This document shows positions 1 to 9,922 of a DNA stretch of 64,000 nucleotides, one piece after another. The stretch's first letter is position 1. Every line of letters starts with the position of its first letter. The notes under the pieces were generated by a model, which was not told the origin of the DNA, ran no database searches, and worked only from the letters and a program-made list of their open reading frames with translations. The position numbers were made by a program, and so were the translations under genes. Source of the stretch: Medicago truncatula (lineage: Eukaryota > Streptophyta > Magnoliopsida > Fabales > Fabaceae); contig NC_053045.1 of NCBI RefSeq assembly GCF_003473485.1, forward strand, positions 24,340,494-24,404,493, read 5' to 3'.

Positions 1-2575
1 CCACAGGAACATGTGGAGGAGTATCACATATGTCCATGTCTTCTTCCATGTCTTCTTCCATAAAAGGCTGCTCCTCAGGAGGTAACTGCAAGCAAGGAGA
101 GCCTTTGCAGTTTGCAGCCGGGCTGCAGGACTTTTGTTCCTTTTTTAATTCATTGCAGACACCTCTCTCAACAGACCCATTGGCATCATTTACATATCTT
201 TCACCTTGAGATTCTATACCTGAAAGATTTGGCTCCTTTTGAATATTCTTGTTTTCAGGATTTTTACAGCTGTATTGTGAGTTACGTTTTTCACTTGACA
301 AGGTTTTAATACTTGTTTCTCGATCAATATTTTGTCTCGTTCGATCAAGTGGGGATTGCTCTATTAAATTTGGAGTTTGATCCCTGCAACCATTATGTCG
401 ACCTCGACTTTGTGGGGACCGCTCAGCATGAGTAGGACTTCTTAATTTGTGATCGCGGTGACGACTTCTATCCCAATTCCTATCATCTGGGGATCTTTCA
501 TGATCATGTGGAGATTTCTCGTGACTACTATATGGCGATCTGTCACGGCCATAGGGTGACTTCTCACGGCTATATTGGGATTTGTCACGGCCATAGGGTG
601 AGCGACGGGCAGGAGCGTGATCTTTATTATCATAATATCTAGCTCGGTCACGTGGCGATCGTTCAGAATGACCAGGACTGCATCCCCGGTTATCATAGGG
701 TGACCTCTCACAGCTATATGGAGATCTGTCACGGCCATAGGGTGAGCAACGGGCAGGGTTGTGATCTTTATTATCATAATATCTAGCTCGGTCACGTGGC
801 GATCGTTCAGAATGACCAGGACTGCATCCACGCTTATCATAAGGTGACTTCTCACGGCTATATGGAGATCTGTCACGGCCATAGGGTGACCGACGAGGAT
901 CATGATCTTTATTATCATAATATCTAGCTCGGTCATGTGGTGATCGTTCAGAGTAACCAGGACTGCACCCACGCTTATCATAGGGTGACTTCTCACGGCT
1001 ATATGGAGATCTATCACGGCCATAGGGTGAACGACGGGGAGCATGATCTTTATTATCATAATATCTAGCCCGGTCACGTGGCGATCGTTCAGAAAAACCA
1101 GGACTGCATCCACGCTTATCATAATCCAATCTGGTAGGCAAAGAAGATTCATGATGCCTAGAAGAATATTTGTCGACAGATAACTTTGAAGAACTATTTC
1201 TGTAAGATCTCTCCACAGAATGACGAGAATGGTGCTCTGAATAAACATGGTGCTCTGAATAAACTTGGCGTGATCCATCATCAGATAGCCTTCGACTTTT
1301 GAAACCGGCATAATCTCCATACTGCTTCCGCTCCCAGCCGTCTGAATCATTGCCATGCCTCTTCATACGACTTCCAGAAGAGTAATCCCGTGCATGAATC
1401 CTACCATCATATTCATTTCTCTCCTCATCCACAATTTTTGAACTGATCCTTATATTTCTCTCTTGTCCATTTTCCCACCTGGGTGCACTTTTCACATGCT
1501 GACTCCCACTTCTATTAAATTCCTTCTTCCTATAAAAATCATTACCTGCATGCCTCCCAGAAGACGAAGTACATTCACGATCACGTTCAGTTTTCCACCC
1601 TTCATTGTCATATTCACGATCATATTCAGTTTTCCACCCTTCACGGTCATATTCACGGTCACGTTCAGTTTTCCACCCTTTGTCTCTATATGACTCGTAC
1701 CTGTTGATTTTGTCATATCCGTAATCATCCTTCCCCGTGTCTCCCCTATGCCACCTATCCGGAATAAATTCTCCCTTCTCAACATCATCACCCTTTACAC
1801 CACCTCTCCACCACCCATATGCCCCTTTCTCATTTTCTCCTTTCCACCCCTTATCAGAAACTATCTCCCCTTTTCTCCAATTGTCAACCCTTCCCTTCTC
1901 CACCTGCCTTCTTTTCCACCTCTCATCAACAATATCCCCATTCTCAACTTCATTACTCCGTCGTGGTGGTGACAGTGATGGTGATGGTGGAGGGCCCAGC
2001 TTCTCAGACACAATTTCACCATTCTCAATTTCATTAATCTGCTGTGACGGCTTCTCAGACACAAACTCACCCTTTTCAATTTCATTATTCCGCGGTGGCA
2101 GCGACGGCTTCACAGAAACAAACTCGCCATTTTCAATTTCATTACTCTGCGGTGGCAGTGGCAGCGGCGGCTTCTCAAACTCAAACTCCCCATTCTCGAG
2201 TCCACTCCCCGGCCACGACAAAGTCCCCAATTCACCCTCTTCCACTTCATCATCCACCTGCCCGCAAATTTCGCCACTCTTAACAACAACACCATTACTA
2301 CCCACTCCACCCAACGCCAATTCACCTTTCACATTTCCACCCTTCTTCACTTTCTTCTTCACCACCTTTTTCACAATCTTCTTCACCACCTTCACCACCT
2401 TCTTCTTCTTCTTTTCATTCACCGTAACCAGCTCACCACCAAAACCATTCTCACTCTTCCCTCCACAACTCACCCCCTCCGTCCCCGCCGCCGCATTCTC
2501 CAACTTCTCAACACCATTCTGCTTCTGCTTCTCCTCCTTTTGCAAAACCATGCACGCTACACCTCCATCACCCAT
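1..2575 (-). CDS. ATXR3: Histone-lysine N-methyltransferase ATXR3/SDG2-like, N-terminal exon (partial)
   Basis: The minus strand reads open from an ATG at 2575-2573 to the window edge, 858 codons without a stop. The start MGDGGVACM, the lysine/valine-rich basic stretch after about residue 45, repeated acidic units ending in ENGEFVSEK (residues ~100-210), the block around KGEFIPDRWHRGD, and a long RS-like region rich in RSPYGRDRSPY and ERSPRDRARYYD match, from memory, the N-terminal half of plant ATXR3 (SDG2). The SET domain that trimethylates H3K4, and the other folded domains, would lie left of the window. The protein acts in nuclear chromatin. The far upstream start is preferred over the Met eight codons later because MGDGG is the family start. 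The exon carries a four-copy internal repeat (separate entry). A long open antisense frame over the RS region is a by-product of that repeat. Confidence 0.93.
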   Translation of the reverse strand, partial: MGDGGVACMVLQKEEKQKQNGVEKLENAAAGTEGVSCGGKSENGFGGELVTVNEKKKKKVVKVVKKIVKKVVKKKVKKGGNVKGELALGGVGSNGVVVKSGEICGQVDDEVEEGELGTLSWPGSGLENGEFEFEKPPLPLPPQSNEIENGEFVSVKPSLPPRNNEIEKGEFVSEKPSQQINEIENGEIVSEKLGPPPSPSLSPPRRSNEVENGDIVDERWKRRQVEKGRVDNWRKGEIVSDKGWKGENEKGAYGWWRGGVKGDDVEKGEFIPDRWHRGDTGKDDYGYDKINRYESYRDKGWKTERDREYDREGWKTEYDREYDNEGWKTERDRECTSSSGRHAGNDFYRKKEFNRSGSQHVKSAPRWENGQERNIRISSKIVDEERNEYDGRIHARDYSSGSRMKRHGNDSDGWERKQYGDYAGFKSRRLSDDGSRQVYSEHHVYSEHHSRHSVERSYRNSSSKLSVDKYSSRHHESSLPTRLDYDKRGCSPGFSERSPRDRARYYDNKDHAPRRSPYGRDRSPYSREKSPYDKRGCSPGYSERSPHDRARYYDNKDHDPRRSPYGRDRSPYSREKSPYDKRGCSPGHSERSPRDRARYYDNKDHNPARCSPYGRDRSPYSCERSPYDNRGCSPGHSERSPRDRARYYDNKDHAPARRSPYGRDKSQYSREKSPYGRDRSPYSSHEKSPHDHERSPDDRNWDRSRHRDHKLRSPTHAERSPQSRGRHNGCRDQTPNLIEQSPLDRTRQNIDRETSIKTLSSEKRNSQYSCKNPENKNIQKEPNLSGIESQGERYVNDANGSVERGVCNELKKEQKSCSPAANCKGSPCLQLPPEEQPFMEEDMEEDMDICDTPPHVPV
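555..1125 (-). repeat. Four-copy tandem repeat within the ATXR3 RS-rich region
   Basis: The same block recurs with anchor points at 619, 763, 904 and 1045, giving periods of 144, 141 and 141 bp. Each unit is a multiple of three, so it adds 47-48 residues containing RSPYSREKSPYDKRGCSPG and SERSPRDRARYYD. Copies differ by a few substitutions. The repeat is in frame and therefore probably tolerated as disordered protein. Confidence 0.88.
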
Positions 2576-3005
2576 CGAAACCTTCAACTACACAATTATC
2601 AAAACCTTCAAAAAAAAAACCTAATCTTCACATTCACCAGGACTATCAATACTCATACTTCACAATTCTCCACAATTCACCAGCTCCAATTCAAAACCCT
2701 AAATTCAACAAATTCAACAACAAAATAACTGAATTAAATCAAAAATTAAACCGAATGTAGGGTTTTGTAACCGCTAACAAATTCACGGAAGAAGAAAATT
2801 ACCGAGAAAACGAATGAGAAAAGGAAAATTATGGATCGATGAAGGAAAATTGAAGGTAATCGAAGAAAAGATGAACAAAGAGAGATCGAGAAAACTATGG
2901 CTTACGAAAGAAATTTGTGTTTATGAGACTCTGTTTTGATGAATGAACGAATAAAAGGAGAAAAATCTTTTGTATTTGTAGGTGAAGGTTCTTCTCTCTC
3001 TTTTG

Positions 3006-3018
3006 TATATATATATAT
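3006..3018 (-). promoter_or_regulatory. Candidate TATA region for the ATXR3-like gene
   Basis: A TATATATA run lies about 430 bp upstream of the ATXR3-like start codon on the minus strand. The transcribed leader between it and the ATG would be roughly 400 bp. It is only an AT-rich match, and plant intergenic DNA gives many of these. Confidence 0.3.
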
Positions 3019-3030
3019 GTGTATGTATAT

Positions 3031-4283
3031 ATCTTCGTGTTCTTCTTTCTCTCCCGCTTTCTATAACTTTTGCAAGTGGGCTTATTTCCTTCTAAGTGTG
3101 AACCGGTATGGTCCGAGCCACGAGTCAGATAGAAGCGTAATGAATGATAAAAGTTTAGTCGAGAGATTTTCTAATGTTACATTACATTTTCCTAAAAAAA
3201 ATATTACTTCACATTTTTTAAATTTGATTTGAACTCGTGATCTTTGATCAATTTAAAAGGATGTGTTTTTATATGATTTAAAAATGTTCTTTTGTGGATG
3301 TAAACTTGATAAAATGGATGGAGTCTTTTGTAATCTTATTGATGGAAAATGTTAACTGATGTCCTCAGATACTAGTTAAGAATGCTAAAAAAGAAAATAA
3401 TATAGTAGTTATTGTATAAAAAATTGTGTAATTATCTTAAAAGATCAAAAATGTTTCTTTTTATGGTAATATTTACCTTTTTTGGTATCCGTCCATGACT
3501 ATTGACATGAGCCTTTATTTATTAGCATGAGTTTCTTTTTTCTTTTTACCGTTTATTTTAGTTTAGGATGTTCAACTGGTATTTAATAGATTTCCTTATT
3601 GATTTTTTTGACTTTGGAAAAATTATGTCAATTATGGGATTTGTTATTCAAAGTGAGTCAATGAGATATTCTACAACTTCATGATTTGGATAGCTAATCA
3701 TCGATTGGATTTTATTTCTCGATTTTTAACATGGATGGTTGATTAAGATTTGAGCTTGGGATGCATGCCAAATTCTCTTCTTTGTGGGTAGAATAAAAAG
3801 TATATTTATTGAACTTAAATTACTCATTAATAAAAATTCTTGTAAATTCAAAATATATTTGCATAATATAATTACATTTTTATTATTTTGAGAAAATTAA
3901 ACATGGTTAACAAGTCTAAAGTTGATTTTTTCTTCGGGAAGTTTTTTAAGATGAAGTTGTTGCTTACGTGGGTGTGTGTATCAAAGAAACTCTTACGAAT
4001 AAAAAAACCTCTTACGATTCAAAAAGGCGTAAAAATGATAATTGGAAAAATTCTCACCTACATGACGGAGCTCAAAAGGATCTCACGTCAATTTCCACAT
4101 AGCACACAAACTGACAGTGATTTGTGAAGTTTCGACTCGAGGAATCTAAAAGCAACATCCAATTTTTTATATGATGATCGTGGTGGTTCAAATATGAGAA
4201 AATTGTCGTAACATTGGAGGAGACTCTTATTTGAAACGCAATGGTTTGCACTTCTGAGCATAAGGAATGAAAGAGAACATTTA
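3031..4283. other. Intergenic, no gene seen
   Basis: AT-rich sequence with only short chance reading frames. I see no coding, RNA or repeat signature until the MITE that begins at 4284. Confidence 0.6.
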
Positions 4284-5047
4284 ATGTCTGTTTGGATAAG
4301 CGTTTTAGCTCTGCAAGCGCTGGTTCAAACCTCCAAACGTGATTTTCTTTATTTCTATCATGTTTGGGTAAGATGAAAACCATATCTGAAAACAACGTTT
4401 TCTTTTCCAAACGCGAGTTGGACTGAAGCTACAATTTCAAGCTTCTACGTTTCTTGGAATCACTTGCAGACACCCCAAATTCGTTTCCAACTTTACCCTT
4501 TGTTTTTACTACTGCGTTTTCAATGTTCCTTGCTACAGTGTCGTTTCTAGAGGTCAGGGAAGCAAGCTTCTCATTGCTTCAGAAAAGAAAGAATCCGAAC
4601 AAGCCCATTTGATTTGTTTTTTGTGGTGACGCTGTTTTTTTTTCCTTTCTTCTTTTGAAACCTTTGATTCTTATATTATTATATTAAAAACAATTCAATT
4701 GATAAAAAAACTAAAAATAACTAACTCTTGAAATTAATATCATTTTAAAATAAATTTATGAACCAATAAAAATGCATTTATGATTTTAGATAAGTTGAAA
4801 TAATCATCAAAAATGATAATGAGATATTTAGTTTTAAAAACAATCAAAAGGATAATTTGATCATTGTGCATTCAAAATCAATTTTGACTTAAATTATCCA
4901 AACAACATCAACTCATAAGAATCATTTTTAAGCAAGTATATCTAAACACAAATCAATTCACATCAAACTCACTTTTTACCATAATCAATTATCTCAAACT
5001 CAATTCTATCAAAATCAATTCTCCCCACCGTCAAACCAAACACACAC
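4284..5047. mobile_element. PIF/Harbinger-type MITE, 764 bp
   Basis: The ends ATGTCTGTTTGG and CCAAACACACAC are imperfect terminal inverted repeats (10 of 12), flanked by TTA at 4281-4283 and 5048-5050, the usual Harbinger target. The right ~380 bp closely resembles the right end of the large Harbinger element (20700-21044). The left part shares blocks such as CTGAAGCT followed by AAGCTTCTACG or GAGCTTCTACG with that element's left end. It looks like an internally deleted derivative of the same family, with no coding capacity. Confidence 0.85.
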
Positions 5048-5515
5048 TTAGAGGATTATAAATATGGTCGTTGTTCTTGTCGTCATTGCTCGTGGTGGTT
5101 GGAAAATCCACCTCAAGCGGCATCCATGAAGGTTCGTGGTGGTCGTGTTGCATTTTTCTTTGATCAAACAATGTTGTGATGGTAGTTAGGTCTCGGTTTT
5201 AATGACATTAGCGTGTAGCCGAAAACGTTTAATCAATCCAAATATGGCGATTTTTTTAAGGGAAGGGGTGAGAGTTTTTACAACCTGTGCTATGTCTTTC
5301 TGCATTTAGAAGGGAAGTAAAACTTAAACGATATGTTTATGGGGACTAAAGTCAAAACACTTGATATTTGTGTGAATCATTTATATATTTAAGCCAATAA
5401 TAAATAATATACGCATATATGTTCACATATAAATTCATAATAAAAGTTAATCAAGCAGTTGACGTCAAGTGGTTAATAAGATCTACCAAAGAGATAGATA
5501 GCACATGTTTTAATG
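5048..5515. other. Intergenic, no gene seen
   Basis: No coding or RNA signature between the MITE and the SINE target site. Confidence 0.5.
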
Positions 5516-5533
5516 ATGGTCTAGTGGCTCTTT

Positions 5534-5669
5534 TTTTTTTTTTTGTCAAGTAGCTTAGTGGCTAGAACTCACATAATTAAATTGTGGAGAAGTGGAGTGT
5601 CCGGGGTTCGAATCCCGACCCCTGCATATAAAATGCAACATCCCTACCAACTGAGCTAAGCTCACGGGA
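5534..5669 (-). mobile_element. tRNA-derived SINE, minus strand
   Basis: Read on the minus strand it starts CCCGTGAGCTTAGCTCAGTT (A box), has GGTTCGAACCCC (B box), and ends in an A tract (T run at 5531-5544 on the plus strand). An 18 bp target duplication ATGGTCTAGTGGCTCTTT flanks it at 5516-5533 and 5670-5687, proof of retroposition. The same family occurs at 40002 and 41730. Confidence 0.9.
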
Positions 5670-5687
5670 ATGGTCTAGTGGCTCTTT

Positions 5688-6016
5688 ATCCTCGCATGGC
5701 TTGTATAGAAGAAGGGTCGGTTATTTCAATGTGCAAAGAGATTAATAACACATGTTTTAAAAAAAATATATAGGGCCAAATTTTTAGATTTTAGCGCTTC
5801 ATTTAATAAAAACATAATATTTTGGGGTTTAGGTTCTATTTAAATATAGGTTCTATTTATAAAATTAAAACATAATCTTCAAAGTTTTTCACACAACTTT
5901 GTAAAATTGTCTGATAGTTTCATATTTCATTTCAGAATGAGATAATCAAAAGCACAAAAATAATCAATATTAGGCCCTTACGACTTGGTTGAATTCCTAG
6001 AATTCAACTTAACATA
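5688..6016. other. Intergenic, no gene seen
   Basis: AT-rich, without recognisable features. Confidence 0.5.
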
Positions 6017-6018
6017 TA

Positions 6019-6160
6019 CTCCCTACAGTCACATTATAAGCAGAAAATAAATTTTTAGGCTTGCTAAACAATTAATGTATTCGGTCTATGTGACTAAATA
6101 CATTAATTAATCAATGAACATATAAAGTTGTTTTTTGCTAGTAAATATGACCGGAGGAGG
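6019..6160. mobile_element. Stowaway-like (Tc1/mariner) MITE
   Basis: The ends CTCCCTACAGTCACATT and AATATGACCGGAGGAG are inverted repeats flanked by TA dinucleotides at 6017-6018 and 6161-6162. About 142 bp, non-coding, with a typical CTCCCTCCG-like Stowaway terminus. Confidence 0.8.
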
Positions 6161-6162
6161 TA

Positions 6163-6791
6163 TTGATATTTACTTTTTATTCAGAGCTTAGCTCCTACTC
6201 TTATAAATACCAAGCTCAGGAAGAGAGTTATTATTGGTTCAAACTCGCTCATAAAATATCAAATATCTCAAAAGCATTATATCATCTTAGCTAAATTACA
6301 AGATTTTTTGTTTTTCTTGTTTCACATAACTTAACGACGAAATTCACACACACTAAATACAAAGGCGTGATGAATTACAGAATATCAAATGTCCAGTCTT
6401 TTTTGATAAAGTAGTTTTATTTTTCTTTTACGCCTACCAAAATATTGTGCATATTTTTGTTTGAAAAATAGCATTAAAAAAAAAGTTGAACATTATTTGA
6501 AAGTAAAAACATTGTTCGTAATCTCCCATATTCTTGCTGCCACGAAAATACAGAAAAGGGCATTTAAGATGTGTTTGGAAACTAAAAATATCACAGGAAA
6601 CAATCACGTTCGGTAAGAAGTTACAACCAATAGCTTTTCATTATCGTGGTAAAAATGGGTTAAAACGTGCTGCAGCGGTGGATCACCACACAAACAAACA
6701 GACATTTATTTATTTATGTAAAATTGCCTTTTCATAATAAATAAAATAGTCTATCAAATCAGAAAGTATAAATAAAAAATAAAATAAAAAT
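6163..6791. other. Intergenic, no gene seen
   Basis: AT-rich; only a chance reading frame near 6534-6737 with no family resemblance. Confidence 0.5.
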
Positions 6792-6880
6792 TCCGACCTG
6801 CCGGATTCGAACCAGCGACCTAAGGATTCCCGAGGTTCAACCACTACAGTCCTCCGCTCTACCAACTGAGCTAAGGTCGG
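6792..6880 (-). tRNA. tRNA-Tyr (GTA) with intron
   Basis: The minus strand folds as a tRNA: acceptor CCGACCT pairs with AGGTCGG, D arm GCTCAGTTGGTAGAGC, anticodon GTA (plus-strand 6845-6847), and T arm CTGGTTCGAATCCGG. The 89 nt length exceeds a mature tRNA by about 15-16 nt, placed just after the anticodon, as in plant nuclear tRNA-Tyr genes, which always carry a short intron there. The exact intron ends are not resolved. Confidence 0.95.
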
Positions 6881-7649
6881 CTGGTGTCGAAAAAACAGCC
6901 TATTGGTATTTGAATAGATGGCTATAGTCCCTTTTCTCTACAAAAATATGTACAGATCATGATGGCATCAAGGGATAAGTATAATTTTTCGTTACCTTAA
7001 AAATAAATGTAGAATTTTTCAGAGAATATATGAAACTACTCAATTTAATTTAAATGTGTTAAAAAAATACACTAATTAATATGATTTATTATTATTATTG
7101 TTTATAAATAGGGTTCGAACCTTAAAATCTCCATTTTATTTATGGTTTACGAGTATATGTTTATAATTGTTTTGTTTATGTACCAAAAGATGATTTATTG
7201 TTTATAAAATGTGGGTGCTATGACTTTTTTTTTCTTTGTTTGAGAGGGAGTACTATGATTTTTTAAAAGCATTCTCCTTACTTTTTTTTATCATTTTTTT
7301 AAAAAGCCAAGTTAACCCACTTAAATTGGATTTTTTTTTATCACTCATTTAATTTTATTTTTTACAATTATTTTAATCATTAACTAAAAATATTGGTCAA
7401 ATCTCATTCAATAGGAGTAATATCTCACTACAATAAAAATAACGGTGGACAATATAAATGAAGATTAAAACTCATTTTAGTTGACCTGTTGGTATGTCTT
7501 ATGATCTTGGAGTGTGTTCCTCGCAAGGTTTCGAGTTGATTCTCTCTCGTGCCAATTTCGATGAGCTAAATTGACTTTTTAATAAAAATATAAAGGAAGA
7601 TTATTTTAACCTTATATGCAAAAAAAACTATTTGATCGTTGAATATGCC

Positions 7650-7653
<4 letters not shown>
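6881..7653. other. Intergenic, no gene seen
   Basis: AT-rich with several T homopolymer runs; no coding or RNA signature. Confidence 0.5.

Positions 7654-7704
<51 letters not shown>
7654..7704. repeat. (TC)n microsatellite
   Basis: About 25 TC dinucleotides with one interruption near 7690. It lies about 120 bp left of the Harbinger insertion. Confidence 0.95.
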
Positions 7705-7903
7705 AAACACAATTAAATGCAATAGAAAAACGCATGGATGTATACATTGATGTCTGTCTTAAGTGTCGGTTTTTCTTTCTAATTATGATAGGTAAAAGAT
7801 AATTGAAATTATTGTGTTGTATTCAGTATGTGTTTGGCACCACGTTTTTAGGCTCCGAACATGGGTTACTTTTGTGGAACGTCGTTTTGCTCTTTTCCAT
7901 GTT

Positions 7904-8600
7904 GTTTGGATGAATGAAAAAGCAAGTTTGTGAAACGCGGTTTCTGTCTCCAAAACACAGTCTTCCTGAAGCTGAGATTCAGAGCTTCTACGGCAGATGA
8001 AAACCACGTTTCAGCCTTTAATTTCTCAAGTGGCAGGTACTTACCTAATTACCTCTAAATTCAAGCCTTCAAATTCTCTTTCTCACAGTTTTCTTCCTTT
8101 TCATTACTTCACATCACTTCAACCTTAAATTTTCTACTAATTGTGAAGATTTTGCATATTCAAGCTTTCAATTTTCTTCAGCTTTTCCCCTATTTTTTTT
8201 ATTTTTATTTTTTCAGATTTCGTGGTTAATCTCATTACTCATGGTAGATGTGTTGGTTTGGATGAATGAAAAAGCAAGTTTGTGAAACGCGGTTTCTGTC
8301 TCCAAAACACAGTCTTCCTGAAGCTGAGATTCAGAGCTTCTACGGCAGATGAAAACCACGTTTCAGCCTTTAATTTCTCAAGTGGCAGGTACTTACCTAA
8401 TTACCTCTAAATTCAAGCCTTCAAATTCTCTTTCTCACAGTTTTCTTCCTTTTCATTACTTCACATCACTTCAACCTTAAATTTTCTACTAATTGTGAAG
8501 ATTTTGCATATCCAAGCTTTCAATTTTCTTAAGCTTTTCCCCTTTTTTTTTCTTCCAGATTTCGTGGTTAATCTCATTACTCATGGTAGATGTGTTGGTT
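7904..8600. repeat. 352 bp tandem duplication in the Harbinger 5' region
   Basis: The segment beginning GTTTGGATGAATGAAAAAGC at 7904 recurs at 8256 and continues nearly identically to about 8600. Divergence is very low (a few single-base changes and a small deletion near 8540), so the duplication is recent relative to the decay of the element's genes. Confidence 0.92.
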
Positions 8601-9771
8601 GGGTGAATTTATTCCTTCAGCTTTTCCCTTATATATGATGCTTATGAGCTACTTGTGAGAATCATTCCATTGCTCTTCCAAGACCCGAAAGTAAATACAT
8701 ATTCATTTTGTTTTTTTTTTTTTTTTGCTTTGATTACTTGCTTCATAATTGTTAATTTCTATTTCTCTTTGCTCTAATTGTTACAAGTTTTACATTAATT
8801 TTTTCATCCTACATCAATGAATTGTATGTGTTTGATAAATAGTCTCAAACAAAAAATAATTTTCTTATATTTATATGTTTATGTTGATGAATCTTCTTGA
8901 CCTGTAGAGGTGATTGTTCTGTTATTATTGATATGTTTATGTTTATTATTTTTTCTTATGTTTTTGTGTTTTTAGCAAGGAGTGTATTGTTTTTGTTTAA
9001 GGTATTTGGTTTTTCAAAGTAATTGAACTTGAATGAAATAATGTAAGAAAGAAACTTATAGCTTCAAGCCATTGCTGTAATGCTAATTTTTGTGCTTTTC
9101 ATTCTTAGATAAACCTTTTCCAACCTTTACAAAAAAGAGTTACATTTAGCACAAAGTGTAACACCCCGTTTTCCCAACTTGAAATTTTTTGCATAAATCA
9201 GAGTAAACAACTAAACAGGATGCTACAATTCTTTCAAATATAAATACGGTAACGTTACTATTTATTCAATCATCTCATGTCATCAATTTAAAATCTCAAT
9301 GCAGCGGAAAACATTTAAATTCAACATCGTGTTGGCACAACCGCCTCAACTTAAACAACTTAATTAAAATCCAGTTTAAACAAATCTTCAACATAAAATC
9401 ATGATAAATACGTAACACATGGAAAACAAGCAAATCCTCATCCCGTTACGTATCAGAGCAACCCTAAGACGATGATACGTGAGAGAGTCATCTCACTTCA
9501 ACAACTAATCTTGGTTACTTGCAAGTTATCCACGTAGAGGCAACATTTTCAAGCAGAATGGGTGATATTTCACATTCAATAATAATAAGCATATAATTCA
9601 TCAAATGCATTTAACAACTTAAACATCATTAATTAATAACAATAATTCTTCATATAGTACTTCATTAATAACTCATTGAAAAATGACGACTTAAAGACAA
9701 CGACAATGCGACATCAACAACTTTAACTCGACAATGCAACTTCATCTTCTTAATCATGCATGTGGTACCAA

Positions 9772-9905
9772 CCAGGGCATCAAGCCCTCAACATATAGAG
9801 TATAATTATACTCACAGGGCATCAAGCCATCAACTTAAAGAGAAAGGCTCACAGAGCATCAAGCCCTCAACGTAAAGAGCAAAAGCTCACAGGGCATCAA
9901 GCCCT
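9772..9905. repeat. Four short GGGCATCAAGCCC repeats in LTR A1
   Basis: The motif AGGGCATCAAGCCCTCAAC occurs four times (two copies with one substitution) at about 35-40 bp spacing. The core is a small imperfect palindrome. The other family-A LTR has three copies near 16265-16385. Confidence 0.85.
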
Positions 9906-9922
9906 CAACTTCAAATGAGTAT

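Noticed and set aside
442-1356. A 304-residue open frame on the minus strand
   Set aside because: It is a different frame of the ATXR3-like exon, kept open by the in-frame 141-144 bp repeat. The true frame carries the conserved family motifs.
1737-2624. A 295-residue serine/proline/phenylalanine-rich plus-strand frame
   Set aside because: It is antisense to the ATXR3-like exon; its composition is the complement of Lys/Glu/Gly codons.
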